Below, piece by piece: positions 1 to 7,324 of a stretch of DNA of 29,841 nucleotides. The position numbers and the translations under genes were made by a program. Position 1 is the stretch's first letter, and every line of letters starts with the position of its first letter. The notes beneath the pieces were generated by a model. The model was not told the origin of the DNA, ran no database searches, and saw only the letters and a program-made list of their open reading frames with translations. Source of the stretch: Peptoniphilaceae bacterium AM52-5BH (lineage in GTDB: Bacteria > Bacillota > Clostridia > Tissierellales > Peptoniphilaceae); the NCBI GenBank assembly GCA_027669155.1, contig JAQEDR010000024.1, positions 1-29,841 of the forward strand, written 5' to 3'.

Positions 1-215
1 GTTCCTGCTCCGAGTAGGGTGTCAGCTGGGAGTTCTTTTTGGATTCTTTGGAATACTTCGATTGCGTTTGGGATTGTGAAGGTTACTTCTAGGGTGTTGA
101 TTCCTCCATCGATTAGCCCTTTACAGTATTCGATTGCTTCGTCTGCTGAGTTTGCTCTTACTACTGGTACGATTCCTAGTTCTAGGACTTTGCTGATTGT
201 TTCTACTTTGCTCAT
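1..215 (-). CDS. eda: KDPG aldolase (Eda), N-terminal part, cut by window edge
   Basis: This is the first 71 codons of a 2-dehydro-3-deoxyphosphogluconate (KDPG) aldolase, which splits KDPG into pyruvate and glyceraldehyde 3-phosphate, the last step of hexuronate breakdown. The reading begins MSKVETISKVLELGIVPVVR. It continues through the family pattern GGINTLEVTFT, containing the conserved catalytic-region glutamate, to LLGAG at the edge. The family is about 210 residues, so roughly two thirds lies outside. The start at 215 has an AGAAGG ribosome site a few bases upstream. The gene begins 14 bp after the uxaC stop and is almost surely in the same transcript. The identification rests on these motifs and on the neighbours. 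The KDG kinase needed to link UxuA to Eda is not in the window and may lie to the left. Confidence 0.88.
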   Translation of the reverse strand, partial: MSKVETISKVLELGIVPVVRANSADEAIEYCKGLIDGGINTLEVTFTIPNAIEVFQRIQKELPADTLLGAG

Positions 216-229
216 TTTTCCTTCTTTCT

Positions 230-1636
230 TTATAAATCTATTTTGATATATTTTCTTGCGTTGTTGTAGCAAATGTCTTCTACAACTTTTCCTAAGAATT
301 CTTCGTCGGCTGGATATTCGCCGTTTTCTACTAATTCTCCTATGAAGTTACATAAGATTCTTCTGAAGTATTCGTGTCTTGGATATGATAGGAAGCTCCT
401 TGAATCTGTAAGCATTCCTATGAATTTGGAAAGGACTCCAACGCTTGAGAAGACTTTCATTTGCTCAATCATTCCATCTTTGTGGTCAAGGTGCCACCAA
501 GCTGTTCCAAGTTGGATATTTTGCATACCATCAGGATTTGCTCTATTAAAGGATCCTCCAACTGTGGCAATTGGGAATTGGTCTTTTGGATTTAGTGGGA
601 AGATTACAGTTCTTGGAAGGCCTTCGTTCTCTTCAAAGTCAGAAAGGAGGTCTGCAAGATTTTCTGCAAAGTTTAGGTCGTTTTGGCTATCTCCTCCAAC
701 GTCTGCTCCGAGTTTTTCAAACATAAGCTTGGAGTTGTTTCTGATTACTCCAACGTGGATTTCCATAGCCCAGTCTAGCTTTTTGTATTCTTTGGCTAGG
801 AAGATTACAAGTTCTGTCTTATAGGCTTCTTCCTCTTCTAGACTAATCTCTTCTCCATTTAGTTTCTTTTGAACTACTTTATTAAGACAATCTTCGTCAC
901 ATCTTCTGTGTGGGATGTATTTGAAGGCTTGATCGCTTGCCTTGGCTCCATGGTCGTTGAAGAAGTCCATTCTTGCTTTTAAGGCTTTTTTGATATCTGT
1001 AAAGTTTGTAATCTCTACTCCACTTGCCTTAGAAAGATCTCCTATATAGCTCTTGAAGCTGTCCTTTTCAATGTAGAGGGCATTATCTGGTCTGAAGGCT
1101 GGAAGAACTTTGACTTTGAAGTTATCTTTAGCCAAAAGCTCGTGATATTTAAGATCATCTATAGGATCATTTGTGGTACAAACTGCAGCCACATTACTCA
1201 TCTCGATTAGGCCTCTTGGTCTAAATTCATCTTTCGCTAGAAGCTCGTTACACTTATCATAAATTTCTCTGGCATTTTCCTTGTTAAGACTCTCTTCTAT
1301 GCCAAAGAAGTTCTTAAGTTCAAGATGGGTCCAGTGATAGATTGGATTTCCTATAAGGTATGGCATAATTTCCGCATACTTCTCAAACTTTTCGAAATCA
1401 TCGGCATCTCCTGTGATGTATTTTTCCTCAACCCCACAAGCTCTCATAACTCTCCACTTGTAGTGGTCTCCTCCAAGCCAAGCTTCAGTTATTGAAGGAA
1501 TGTTTTTGTTTTCATAAATTTCCTTAGCTTCAAGGTGACAGTGGAAGTCAAATATCGGCATCTTGGCCGCATAATTGTGGTAGAGCTTTTTCCCGAAGTC
1601 ATTATGAAGCATAAAGTCTTCTGTCATGAATTTCAT
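230..1636 (-). CDS. uxaC: Glucuronate/galacturonate isomerase UxaC
   Basis: This cytoplasmic uronate isomerase converts D-glucuronate to D-fructuronate, and D-galacturonate to D-tagaturonate, as the entry step of hexuronate catabolism. The 468-residue length is normal for the family. The N-terminal metal-site pattern FDFHCHLEAKEI lies near residues 29-40. The following block LGGDHYKWRVMRACG and, near the C-terminus, the segment FIGMLTDSRSFLSYPRHEYFRRILC are also typical of UxaC. The start at 1636 is preceded by AAAGGA at a short but workable spacing; the ATG four codons in has no better site. It is third in the uxuB-uxuA-uxaC-eda order, 143 bp after uxuA and 14 bp before eda. The family assignment is firm; which of the two uronates is the real substrate cannot be read from the sequence. 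Confidence 0.95.
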   Translation of the reverse strand: MKFMTEDFMLHNDFGKKLYHNYAAKMPIFDFHCHLEAKEIYENKNIPSITEAWLGGDHYKWRVMRACGVEEKYITGDADDFEKFEKYAEIMPYLIGNPIYHWTHLELKNFFGIEESLNKENAREIYDKCNELLAKDEFRPRGLIEMSNVAAVCTTNDPIDDLKYHELLAKDNFKVKVLPAFRPDNALYIEKDSFKSYIGDLSKASGVEITNFTDIKKALKARMDFFNDHGAKASDQAFKYIPHRRCDEDCLNKVVQKKLNGEEISLEEEEAYKTELVIFLAKEYKKLDWAMEIHVGVIRNNSKLMFEKLGADVGGDSQNDLNFAENLADLLSDFEENEGLPRTVIFPLNPKDQFPIATVGGSFNRANPDGMQNIQLGTAWWHLDHKDGMIEQMKVFSSVGVLSKFIGMLTDSRSFLSYPRHEYFRRILCNFIGELVENGEYPADEEFLGKVVEDICYNNARKYIKIDL

Positions 1637-1708
1637 TGGTTTTCCTTTCTTTTATAGTATTAGTTAATTTTTTGTCTATTATGGTCAAAAGAATTTCCTC
1701 GGATTAAG

Positions 1709-1736
1709 TGAGGACTTCTCCTAAGAGAGGCCTCAC
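1709..1736 (-). other. Hairpin in the uxuA-uxaC gap
   Basis: GTGAGG (1709-1714) pairs with CCTCAC (1731-1736), and an inner TCTC/GAGA pair closes a CTAA loop. There is no clean T-run after it in the minus direction, so it is not a convincing terminator. It may be a stability or processing element inside the operon transcript. Confidence 0.4.
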
Positions 1737-1779
1737 CTATCAAAGGTTTATGTTCGTAGTTGTCTAAAAACTTGATTAT

Positions 1780-2850
1780 CTATTTATTATTTTTATCTAT
1801 AGCTTCCCATAGACCGTTTAGGTAAGCAACTCCTAGGGCTCTATCATAGAGTCCGTAGCCTGCTCTTCCTTCTTCGCCCCAGATCATTCTTCCGTGGTCT
1901 GGTCTAAGGTAGCCGTCAAATCTTGCATCGTAGAGGGCTTTCATTATAGCGTACATATCTAATGAACCGCACTTAGAAAGGTGTGCTGATTCGTAGAATT
2001 GTTTCTCTCCAGTAAACTTGATGTTTCTAGCGTGGATGGCTCCGATTTTGCCTCTTTTAGCGAAGTCAGCGATTATGGCAGGAACGTCATTTTCAACTCT
2101 AGATCCTAATGATCCTGTACAAATACATAGGGTATTTGATGGGGAATCTACTAGATTTACAATTTTTTCTAAATCTTCTGGAGTTGATGTGATTCTTGGG
2201 ATGTCGAAGATTGGCCAAGCTGGATCGTCTGGGTGAACTGCCATTTTGATTCCTACTTCTTCACATGTTGGGATTATTGCCTCAAGGAAGTATTTGTAGT
2301 TTTCTCTTAATTTATCTTCGTCAATATCCTTGTATTTCTCGAGAACATCTTCTAGTTGAGAGAGTCTTTCTGGCTCCCAACCTGGTAGTTCGAAGTTACC
2401 TGCTCCGTCAAGGATTTCATTTACCATATCTCTTGGAGAAAGGCCTTCTACCTTGGCTTGGTCAAAGGCAAGGGTGTTAGATCCGTCTGGAAGCTCCTTG
2501 TATAGTTCTGTCTTAACCCAGTCAAATACTGGCATGAAGTTGTAGATTACTGTCTTTACACCGCAAGCTGCAACATTTCTTAGGGACTCCTTGTAGTTTT
2601 CGATGTATTTATCTCTTGTTGGAAGACCCATCTTGATGTCTTCGTGAACGTTGATTGATTCGATAATTTCACAATCAAGGCCTACTGCGTGGCACTTATC
2701 AACGTATTCTTGAAAGACATCCTTCTCCCAAACTTCTCCTGCTTCCCACTCGTTCATCATCACCATAACTCCTGTAACTCCAGGAATTTGTGCTATATAT
2801 TCTAGTGAGATTGGATCGTCGTTACCATAGTGTCTAAATGTCATTTTCAT
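1780..2850 (-). CDS. uxuA: Mannonate dehydratase UxuA
   Basis: UxuA dehydrates D-mannonate to 2-dehydro-3-deoxy-D-gluconate (KDG) using a divalent metal. The 356-residue protein opens with MTFRHYGNDDPISLEYIAQIPG, the usual UxuA beginning. It carries the family motifs HPDDPAWPIFDIPRI, CTGSLGSR, HARNIKF and, near the C-terminus, YLRPDHGRMIWGE. These contain the His, Asp, Cys and Arg residues expected for metal and substrate binding. It is full length. The start at 2850 follows a GGAG site with about eight bases between; a second ATG two codons later is less well placed. The gene lies 16 bp after the uxuB stop and clearly belongs to that operon. The protein works between UxuB and the KDG kinase/Eda steps. 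Confidence 0.96.
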   Translation of the reverse strand: MKMTFRHYGNDDPISLEYIAQIPGVTGVMVMMNEWEAGEVWEKDVFQEYVDKCHAVGLDCEIIESINVHEDIKMGLPTRDKYIENYKESLRNVAACGVKTVIYNFMPVFDWVKTELYKELPDGSNTLAFDQAKVEGLSPRDMVNEILDGAGNFELPGWEPERLSQLEDVLEKYKDIDEDKLRENYKYFLEAIIPTCEEVGIKMAVHPDDPAWPIFDIPRITSTPEDLEKIVNLVDSPSNTLCICTGSLGSRVENDVPAIIADFAKRGKIGAIHARNIKFTGEKQFYESAHLSKCGSLDMYAIMKALYDARFDGYLRPDHGRMIWGEEGRAGYGLYDRALGVAYLNGLWEAIDKNNK

Positions 2851-2866
2851 AAGCGTATCTCCTTAA

Positions 2867-4447
2867 TTATGCTAGGTATTTCTTAAGTGTAGCTCTTACA
2901 CTTCCAGGGCCAGCTGACAATTCTTCGAAATATTTTGTAACTATTTCTGAAAGTCCAACTTCTTCGAGATTTACTCCGAAGATTTTTTCGTTTCTTAGTA
3001 GGTCTTTTAGTCCTTCAGTTTCCTTGAATTCTCCTAGTTTGATCCCTTCAAGGCTCTCTTTTAGATAGTCCATCATAGGATCGTTTGAAAGATCGAAAGC
3101 TTCTCCTTCATCATTTACTCCTAGAAGATATCTCAACCAACCAGCTAGGGCAAGTGGGATGAACTTAAGGTCAGCTACATCGAGCTTTTCATCATTCACA
3201 TAACCTTTTATAGTCTGTCCAAATCTTACAGGAATCTTTTGTGATGTATCTGTCGCGATTCTTTGTGGTGTATCTGGCATGAACTTGTTTGGGAATCTTA
3301 CATTGATTACTTCGTCGATGAAGTCTTTTGGATCTATGATTCTAGGATTTACTACGACCTTAAGGCCTTCATCATAACCGATTTTCTTAATTAGCTTAAC
3401 AAGCTCAGCATCTTCCATCTCTTCTGATATCTTAGTATGGCCTAGGACGCAACCATAAGTTGCAAGCACTGTATGAAGTGGGTTTAAGCAGGTTGAGACC
3501 TTCATTGTCTCAACCTTATTTACAGTCTCCCTATCTGCCATATATACTCCACCTTCTTCGAAAGCTGGTCTTCCGTTAGTGAAATTATCTTCTATAACGA
3601 GATACTCTGCTTCCTCTGAGTTTACAAAGCCTGCTATATAGGAGCCTTTCTCTGTTACAACAGTTTCCATTCCACTAAAGCCAAGCTCTTCCAAGTGTTT
3701 TTGAACATCTTCTGCAGGTCTTGGTGTGATCTTATCAATCATTGAAAGTGGGAAGGCAATTTTTTCTTCAAGATATTTGATAAATCCTTCTTCTACGAAG
3801 CCTTTTTCTAGCCAAGCCTTAGCTATAAGCATAACAGAGTTTTTAACTAAGTCTCCGTTGTGGCTTGCATTATCCATTGATAATAATGTTAGAGCCTTGC
3901 CATTTTCCTTATATCTTAGGTTTAGTAAAGCGGTTACAATACTCATAAGGTGCTTGCTAGCTTCTGGACCGTTTTCAAGATCTTCACTAACTACTCCCAT
4001 AAGATTTCCATCTGATCCATAAAGGTTGTAGCCTTTTTCTGTAATAGTAAAGCTCATTAGTTCAAGGTTTGGATTTACGGCAATTTCCTTAATTCTTGTC
4101 ATATCCTTAAGAGTTAGAGCTTCAACTAGGTTTGCAATTAAGTTTGTATCGAAATTGCCGTCCTTGTGAAGGGTAACTGATAGGGCAAGGTTGTCATATG
4201 GTTTGTAGATTTTTTCGATGATTTCCTCATCAAATGTTTCTACAACAGAAATTCCACGATCTTCCTTACCTGCGTTTATTGCATCTTGGTTTACCCTTGC
4301 AATAAACCCTCTAAAGATATTACCTGAACCAAAAGCGAGCCATTTTGGATCCTTGATTGATTCTTCTCTAAGCTTTGTAACGTCATAGTCTGGACCCTTG
4401 TCCACTTTTTCTAGAATTTGATCTAGATTTTCTAATTTTAGTTCCAT
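2867..4447 (-). CDS. uxuB: D-fructuronate reductase UxuB (mannitol dehydrogenase family)
   Basis: This is a long-chain polyol dehydrogenase-type protein of 526 residues, placed where an NAD-dependent fructuronate reductase (fructuronate to mannonate) is needed. The Rossmann glycine pattern FGSGNIFRGF lies near residue 40. The block DNASHNGD is typical of the mannitol dehydrogenase family. KVSTCLNPLHT keeps the Lys, Asn and His of the catalytic motif, though it diverges from the enterobacterial form. I chose the ATG at 4447: GGAGGAG sits just before it, whereas the ATG at 4459 has no ribosome site and would itself contain that sequence. It is the first gene of the hexuronate operon and is followed 16 bp later by uxuA. 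Tagaturonate reductase is the main alternative, but the adjacent uxuA favours fructuronate. Confidence 0.88.
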   Translation of the reverse strand: MELKLENLDQILEKVDKGPDYDVTKLREESIKDPKWLAFGSGNIFRGFIARVNQDAINAGKEDRGISVVETFDEEIIEKIYKPYDNLALSVTLHKDGNFDTNLIANLVEALTLKDMTRIKEIAVNPNLELMSFTITEKGYNLYGSDGNLMGVVSEDLENGPEASKHLMSIVTALLNLRYKENGKALTLLSMDNASHNGDLVKNSVMLIAKAWLEKGFVEEGFIKYLEEKIAFPLSMIDKITPRPAEDVQKHLEELGFSGMETVVTEKGSYIAGFVNSEEAEYLVIEDNFTNGRPAFEEGGVYMADRETVNKVETMKVSTCLNPLHTVLATYGCVLGHTKISEEMEDAELVKLIKKIGYDEGLKVVVNPRIIDPKDFIDEVINVRFPNKFMPDTPQRIATDTSQKIPVRFGQTIKGYVNDEKLDVADLKFIPLALAGWLRYLLGVNDEGEAFDLSNDPMMDYLKESLEGIKLGEFKETEGLKDLLRNEKIFGVNLEEVGLSEIVTKYFEELSAGPGSVRATLKKYLA

Positions 4448-4554
4448 AATCTCCTCCATTTTTATTGCTAAAGCTTTCTGTTCCTCTTATACCCTAATTA
4501 TTTCGCATCTTGTAAAATTTACTGACTTACTATAAATTTAGTTAATCAATCGTT

Positions 4555-4570
4555 TTGTAAGCGGTTGCAA
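4555..4570. promoter_or_regulatory. LacI/CcpA-type operator, uxu-proximal
   Basis: TTGTAAGCGGTTGCAA is an imperfect palindrome with a central CG, the hallmark of LacI-family sites. It fits the catabolite-response consensus TGWAARCGYTWNCW at 13 of 14 positions (4556-4569). It lies about 110 bp upstream of the uxuB start. The binding protein could be CcpA or a dedicated LacI-type uronate regulator; none is encoded in the window. Confidence 0.7.
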
Positions 4571-4613
4571 TTTCTTCTAAAATTTTTTGAGAGATTTAAA
4601 GTTTATCACTTTT

Positions 4614-4629
4614 TTGTAATCGCTTACAA
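4614..4629. promoter_or_regulatory. LacI/CcpA-type operator, uxu-distal
   Basis: TTGTAATCGCTTACAA is a second near-perfect palindrome of the same type, also one mismatch from the catabolite-response consensus. Its centre is 59 bp from the first site. Two similar sites at this distance suggest cooperative or loop-type repression, or one site each for a specific regulator and CcpA. Confidence 0.7.
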
Positions 4630-4780
4630 TCTCTATCTGCTATTAATATAACACTTAGTCAAAGGAATGTCAAATAATTTTAGAAAAACTTTTCGAATTC
4701 CTTCAAAGACTTGTATTTCAAAGGACTGGTGACAGATGAATAAGTATTTTGCTTTCTTGAAAGCCTAAAGAAGTCTCCTC

Positions 4781-4824
4781 TATAAGTCTAGAATTAATAG
4801 TTTATAAGTCTAGAATTAATAGTT
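4781..4824. repeat. Perfect 22-bp tandem duplication
   Basis: The unit beginning TATAAGTCTAGAATTAATAG occurs twice with no gap and no mismatch (4781-4802 and 4803-4824). It lies in non-coding DNA upstream of the uxu operators. The perfect identity suggests a recent slippage duplication. Confidence 0.9.
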
Positions 4825-4893
4825 AAATACACTTATCGCTTTTATGCACCAGTATATTTTTTCTGCTTGAAGCTTTGTTCTATCTAATCAATT

Positions 4894-5026
4894 CCGACTA
4901 GGCTACTCGAGCTGTGGGCTGGTCTCCTCTAGCCGACGGGCTTGTCTTCCAAAAACAACAAAAATTAAGATCCTTAAGCCAGAAGAGCTTGATTTGCCGA
5001 GAGGTTTTCGCTTATAAAGGATTATA
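4894..5026 (-). ncRNA. Possible structured small RNA (weak)
   Basis: Positions 4894-4950 have 36 G/C in 57 bases, against strongly AT-rich surroundings, and code for nothing obvious. Short helices can be drawn: GGCTA 4901-4905 with TAGCC 4930-4934, GACTAG 4896-4901 with CTGGTC 4919-4924 (mutually exclusive), and TTAAGC 4974-4979 with GCTTGA 4987-4992. A minus-strand TATAAT (4 plus-strand reading ATTATA, 5021-5026) could start a leftward transcript, but its -35 is poor. I do not recognise a known RNA family, and strand and ends are guesses. Confidence 0.25.
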
Positions 5027-5048
5027 TCTTAAATAACTTCTGAGTGAA

Positions 5049-5091
5049 AAAACGCAAAATCAAAGGATCTCTCACTTCGATTTTGCGTTTT
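5049..5091 (-). terminator. Rho-independent terminator of the GH13 gene
   Basis: A perfect 13-bp inverted repeat (5049-5061 with 5079-5091, core AACGCAAAATC/GATTTTGCGTT) lies just after the stop at 5100. In the minus direction the stem runs into a stretch of six Ts. Confidence 0.88.
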
Positions 5092-5099
5092 CTAATTAA

Positions 5100-6764
5100 T
5101 TATTTGTTTTCAATCTTCGCTAGGATTACAAAGCCGTATGGACTTAAGCTTAGCTTGTCAGATTTTATTTCTGCCTTTGAGTTTGAAAAGATTATATCTT
5201 TTCCCTTTGCTTCCACATTCTTTTCTTCTTCTGAGAAGTTGGCTATAATTTCTAATTTTTTATCATCTAGGATTCTTTCGTAGGCTATTATTTCCTCATC
5301 AAAGCCTTCTAGAGGCTTGAAGTCTCCATAGATTAAGATATCAGAATACTCGCTATTTTGCCTAAAGTCTATCATTTTTCTGTAGAAGTTTAGGACAGAA
5401 TCTTTATCTTTTACCTCATCATCCGCATTTATCTCAGGGTTTTCGTAGGCCATGGTAAGCCAAGGCTTAGTTTCTGAGAATCCTCCGTACTTTTCTCCAG
5501 TCCAAGCGAAAGGTACTCTTGGATTGTCCCTGCTTCTAAGGTTGGTGAAGTAGAGGGCTTCCTTCTCGCTAAAACCTTCCTCAAGCGTTCTATTATAGGA
5601 GTCTATGGATTGAATGTCTTGGAAGTCATCTGGTGATTTTCTTACGAAGTTTTTCATACCCAGCTCTTGACCTTGGTAGATATAAGGAGTTCCTCTAAAG
5701 AAGAAATATATTCCTCCAAGCATCTTGATAGCATCGATATTTTCATCCTGTTCCCTTAAAATCTTGCTAGTAGCCCTTGGTTGGTCGTGGTTTTCTATGA
5801 AATTTGCTGACCATCCGTATTTTTGAATGGATTCTTGGCTATCGAAAATCGCCTTTCTAAAATCACTTACCTTCCAGTCAAGTCTCTTGTACCAAGTTTC
5901 CTCAACCACGTCGAAGTTTGCAGGAATAAAGTCAAAGACCATAGAAAATACACCGTCATCTCCGATGTAGTTAGCGTATTTATCATAAGAAAGGCCCGCA
6001 GTCTCGCCCACAGTCATTGAATCGTGAATCTTGAAGGTATTCTCTGAAAGAATTCTTATTAGATCTTCGACTCCTTCTTGATTTCTACCGAATTTTATGA
6101 CAGAAACTCTTCCATCAGCCCCGTCTGGCTCTCCACTTTTGTATGCAGGATCTTTCTTGATGTGGTTTATCGCATCCATCCTAAAGGCTGTAATTCCTTT
6201 ATCTATCCAGAAATTAACAATATTGATTACTTCTTCCCTAAGCTTAGGACTTTCCCAATTAAGGTCAGGTTGTTCCTTGGCAAAGGAATGGAAGTAATAG
6301 GCATCTTCGCCATCTATCTTAGTCCAAGTTGATCCACCAAAGATCGACCTCCAGTTGTTTGGAGTATCTTTCCCTTCTCTGATGATATAATAATCTCTGT
6401 AAGGGCTATTTTTATCTGATAAGGCTTTTTTAAACCACTCATGTTCATTAGAAGTGTGGTTTAGGACAAGGTCCATCATTATCTTGATATCTCTTTTTTT
6501 CGCCTCTCCTACCAAAAGGTCGAAGTCTTCCATAGTACCAAACTCTTCATTGATATCAAAATAGTCAGAAATATCATAACCATTATCAGCCATAGGCGAT
6601 TTATAGATCGGACAAAGCCAAATCATAGTAATGCCCAAGTCCTTCAAATAATCAAGCTTTTCGACAATTCCTAGAATATCCCCAATTCCATCAGCATTAG
6701 AATCCTTGAAGGATCTAGGATAAATCTGATAAACAATTTCCTTCTGCCACCACTTTTTTTGCAT
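5100..6764 (-). CDS. GH13 alpha-glucosidase, probably cytoplasmic (oligo-1,6-glucosidase/maltase type)
   Basis: This 554-residue exo-acting alpha-glucosidase releases glucose from short malto- or isomalto-oligosaccharides. The opening WWQKEIVYQIYPRSFKDSNADG is the usual start of this GH13 subgroup. DLVLNHTS lies near 98, FRMDAIN holds the nucleophile Asp197, VGETAG holds the acid/base Glu254, and ENHDQPR holds the third carboxylate Asp327. No signal peptide is present. The residue after the nucleophile is Ala198; in this subfamily Val there is linked to alpha-1,6 preference and Ala to alpha-1,4, so a maltase-like activity is more likely (inference from family knowledge). The start at 6764 has AAGGAG six bases upstream. 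The gene appears to be its own transcription unit, with a -10 upstream and a strong terminator downstream. Trehalose-6-phosphate hydrolase is a less likely alternative. Confidence 0.92.
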   Translation of the reverse strand: MQKKWWQKEIVYQIYPRSFKDSNADGIGDILGIVEKLDYLKDLGITMIWLCPIYKSPMADNGYDISDYFDINEEFGTMEDFDLLVGEAKKRDIKIMMDLVLNHTSNEHEWFKKALSDKNSPYRDYYIIREGKDTPNNWRSIFGGSTWTKIDGEDAYYFHSFAKEQPDLNWESPKLREEVINIVNFWIDKGITAFRMDAINHIKKDPAYKSGEPDGADGRVSVIKFGRNQEGVEDLIRILSENTFKIHDSMTVGETAGLSYDKYANYIGDDGVFSMVFDFIPANFDVVEETWYKRLDWKVSDFRKAIFDSQESIQKYGWSANFIENHDQPRATSKILREQDENIDAIKMLGGIYFFFRGTPYIYQGQELGMKNFVRKSPDDFQDIQSIDSYNRTLEEGFSEKEALYFTNLRSRDNPRVPFAWTGEKYGGFSETKPWLTMAYENPEINADDEVKDKDSVLNFYRKMIDFRQNSEYSDILIYGDFKPLEGFDEEIIAYERILDDKKLEIIANFSEEEKNVEAKGKDIIFSNSKAEIKSDKLSLSPYGFVILAKIENK

Positions 6765-6794
6765 AAATTGCTCCTTATCCTTTTTCTTTGTTCC

Positions 6795-6800
6795 ATTATA
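6795..6800 (-). promoter_or_regulatory. Probable -10 of the GH13 promoter
   Basis: A perfect minus-strand TATAAT lies about 30 bp upstream of the start codon. The -35 at the expected distance (ACTTAA) is weak. Confidence 0.4.
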
Positions 6801-6820
6801 CTATATTATCTAAAATTTTA

Positions 6821-6856
6821 AGTTAAAAACAAAAACGGAACCCCAAAAGGTCCCGT
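6821..6856 (-). terminator. Terminator of the M20/DUF3100 operon
   Basis: ACGGGACC and GGTTCCGT (plus-strand positions 6849-6856 and 6835-6842) form an 8-bp stem with one G-U pair. In the minus direction it is followed by TTTTTGTTTTT. It begins 16 bp after the stop of the last operon gene. Confidence 0.85.
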
Positions 6857-6871
6857 ATTTTCATTAATTAT

Positions 6872-7324
6872 TTAAAATATACTCATAAAGAAATCGCCTA
6901 GTAAAGATGAAATGAGGAAGGTTCCTATGATTACAAAGATAGATACAATAATTCCCCTAGCTCCAACTTTCTTAAAGGCTCCCCAGTCTTTTCCGATTAT
7001 GATACCAGCATAACCTAGGATTGGAGTTATTATTGCATTTATGCTTACATTGTCGACACTTTTAACTACAAAATCTGATACAGGTGAGATTGGACTTGCT
7101 ACTAATATTGCTATAATAGAAATCCACAATACTGCTGATATCTTCTTTGCAGGAACTACATAGGATAAGAAATATCCTACTAGGGTTATTAGAGTAAGAA
7201 TTATCATTCCAGCAAGGGATCCGCCCAAGCTTTCTTCACCTAAGACATTACATATAGTACAAGATATTATTGTAAATAGCAGCGATACTAAAAGAGCTGG
7301 CATATCTGTTTTAAATTTTTGCAT
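6872..7324 (-). CDS. Small membrane protein, partner of the DUF3100 protein
   Basis: This 150-residue, very hydrophobic protein of unknown function has about four to five predicted membrane segments: near 10-28, 35-58, 62-78, 95-110 and 122-145. It has no signal peptidase site and no recognisable catalytic motif. The start codon directly abuts the stop of the DUF3100 gene (TAA then ATG), with AAAGGAT as ribosome site, so the two are translationally linked and probably form one transporter or complex. It is the last gene before a terminator. Glycine-rich helices such as GGSLAGMI and GYAGIIIGKDWG resemble transporter helices more than enzymes. A role in moving the substrate or product of the M20 amidohydrolase is inference from gene order only. 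Confidence 0.75.
   Translation of the reverse strand: MQKFKTDMPALLVSLLFTIISCTICNVLGEESLGGSLAGMIILTLITLVGYFLSYVVPAKKISAVLWISIIAILVASPISPVSDFVVKSVDNVSINAIITPILGYAGIIIGKDWGAFKKVGARGIIVSIFVIIGTFLISSLLGDFFMSIF

Larger units (their letters stand above)
4448..5099. other. 650-bp stretch without a gene
   Basis: No convincing reading frame is present. The left part is the control region of the uxu operon, with two operator palindromes but no clear -35/-10 pair. The middle has a 22-bp tandem duplication. The region 4894-5026 contains a GC-rich block and small hairpins that may be a structured RNA. The right edge is the terminator of the alpha-glucosidase gene. Confidence 0.6.

Noticed and set aside
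273..824. 183-codon open frame opposite uxaC
   Set aside because: It lies wholly antisense to a well-conserved gene and its protein is serine-rich with no recognisable family; it is a shadow frame.
1651..1678. TAGACA-16-TATAAA as an internal promoter for uxaC
   Set aside because: The implied start point would fall inside the uxaC ribosome site, leaving too short a leader for translation.
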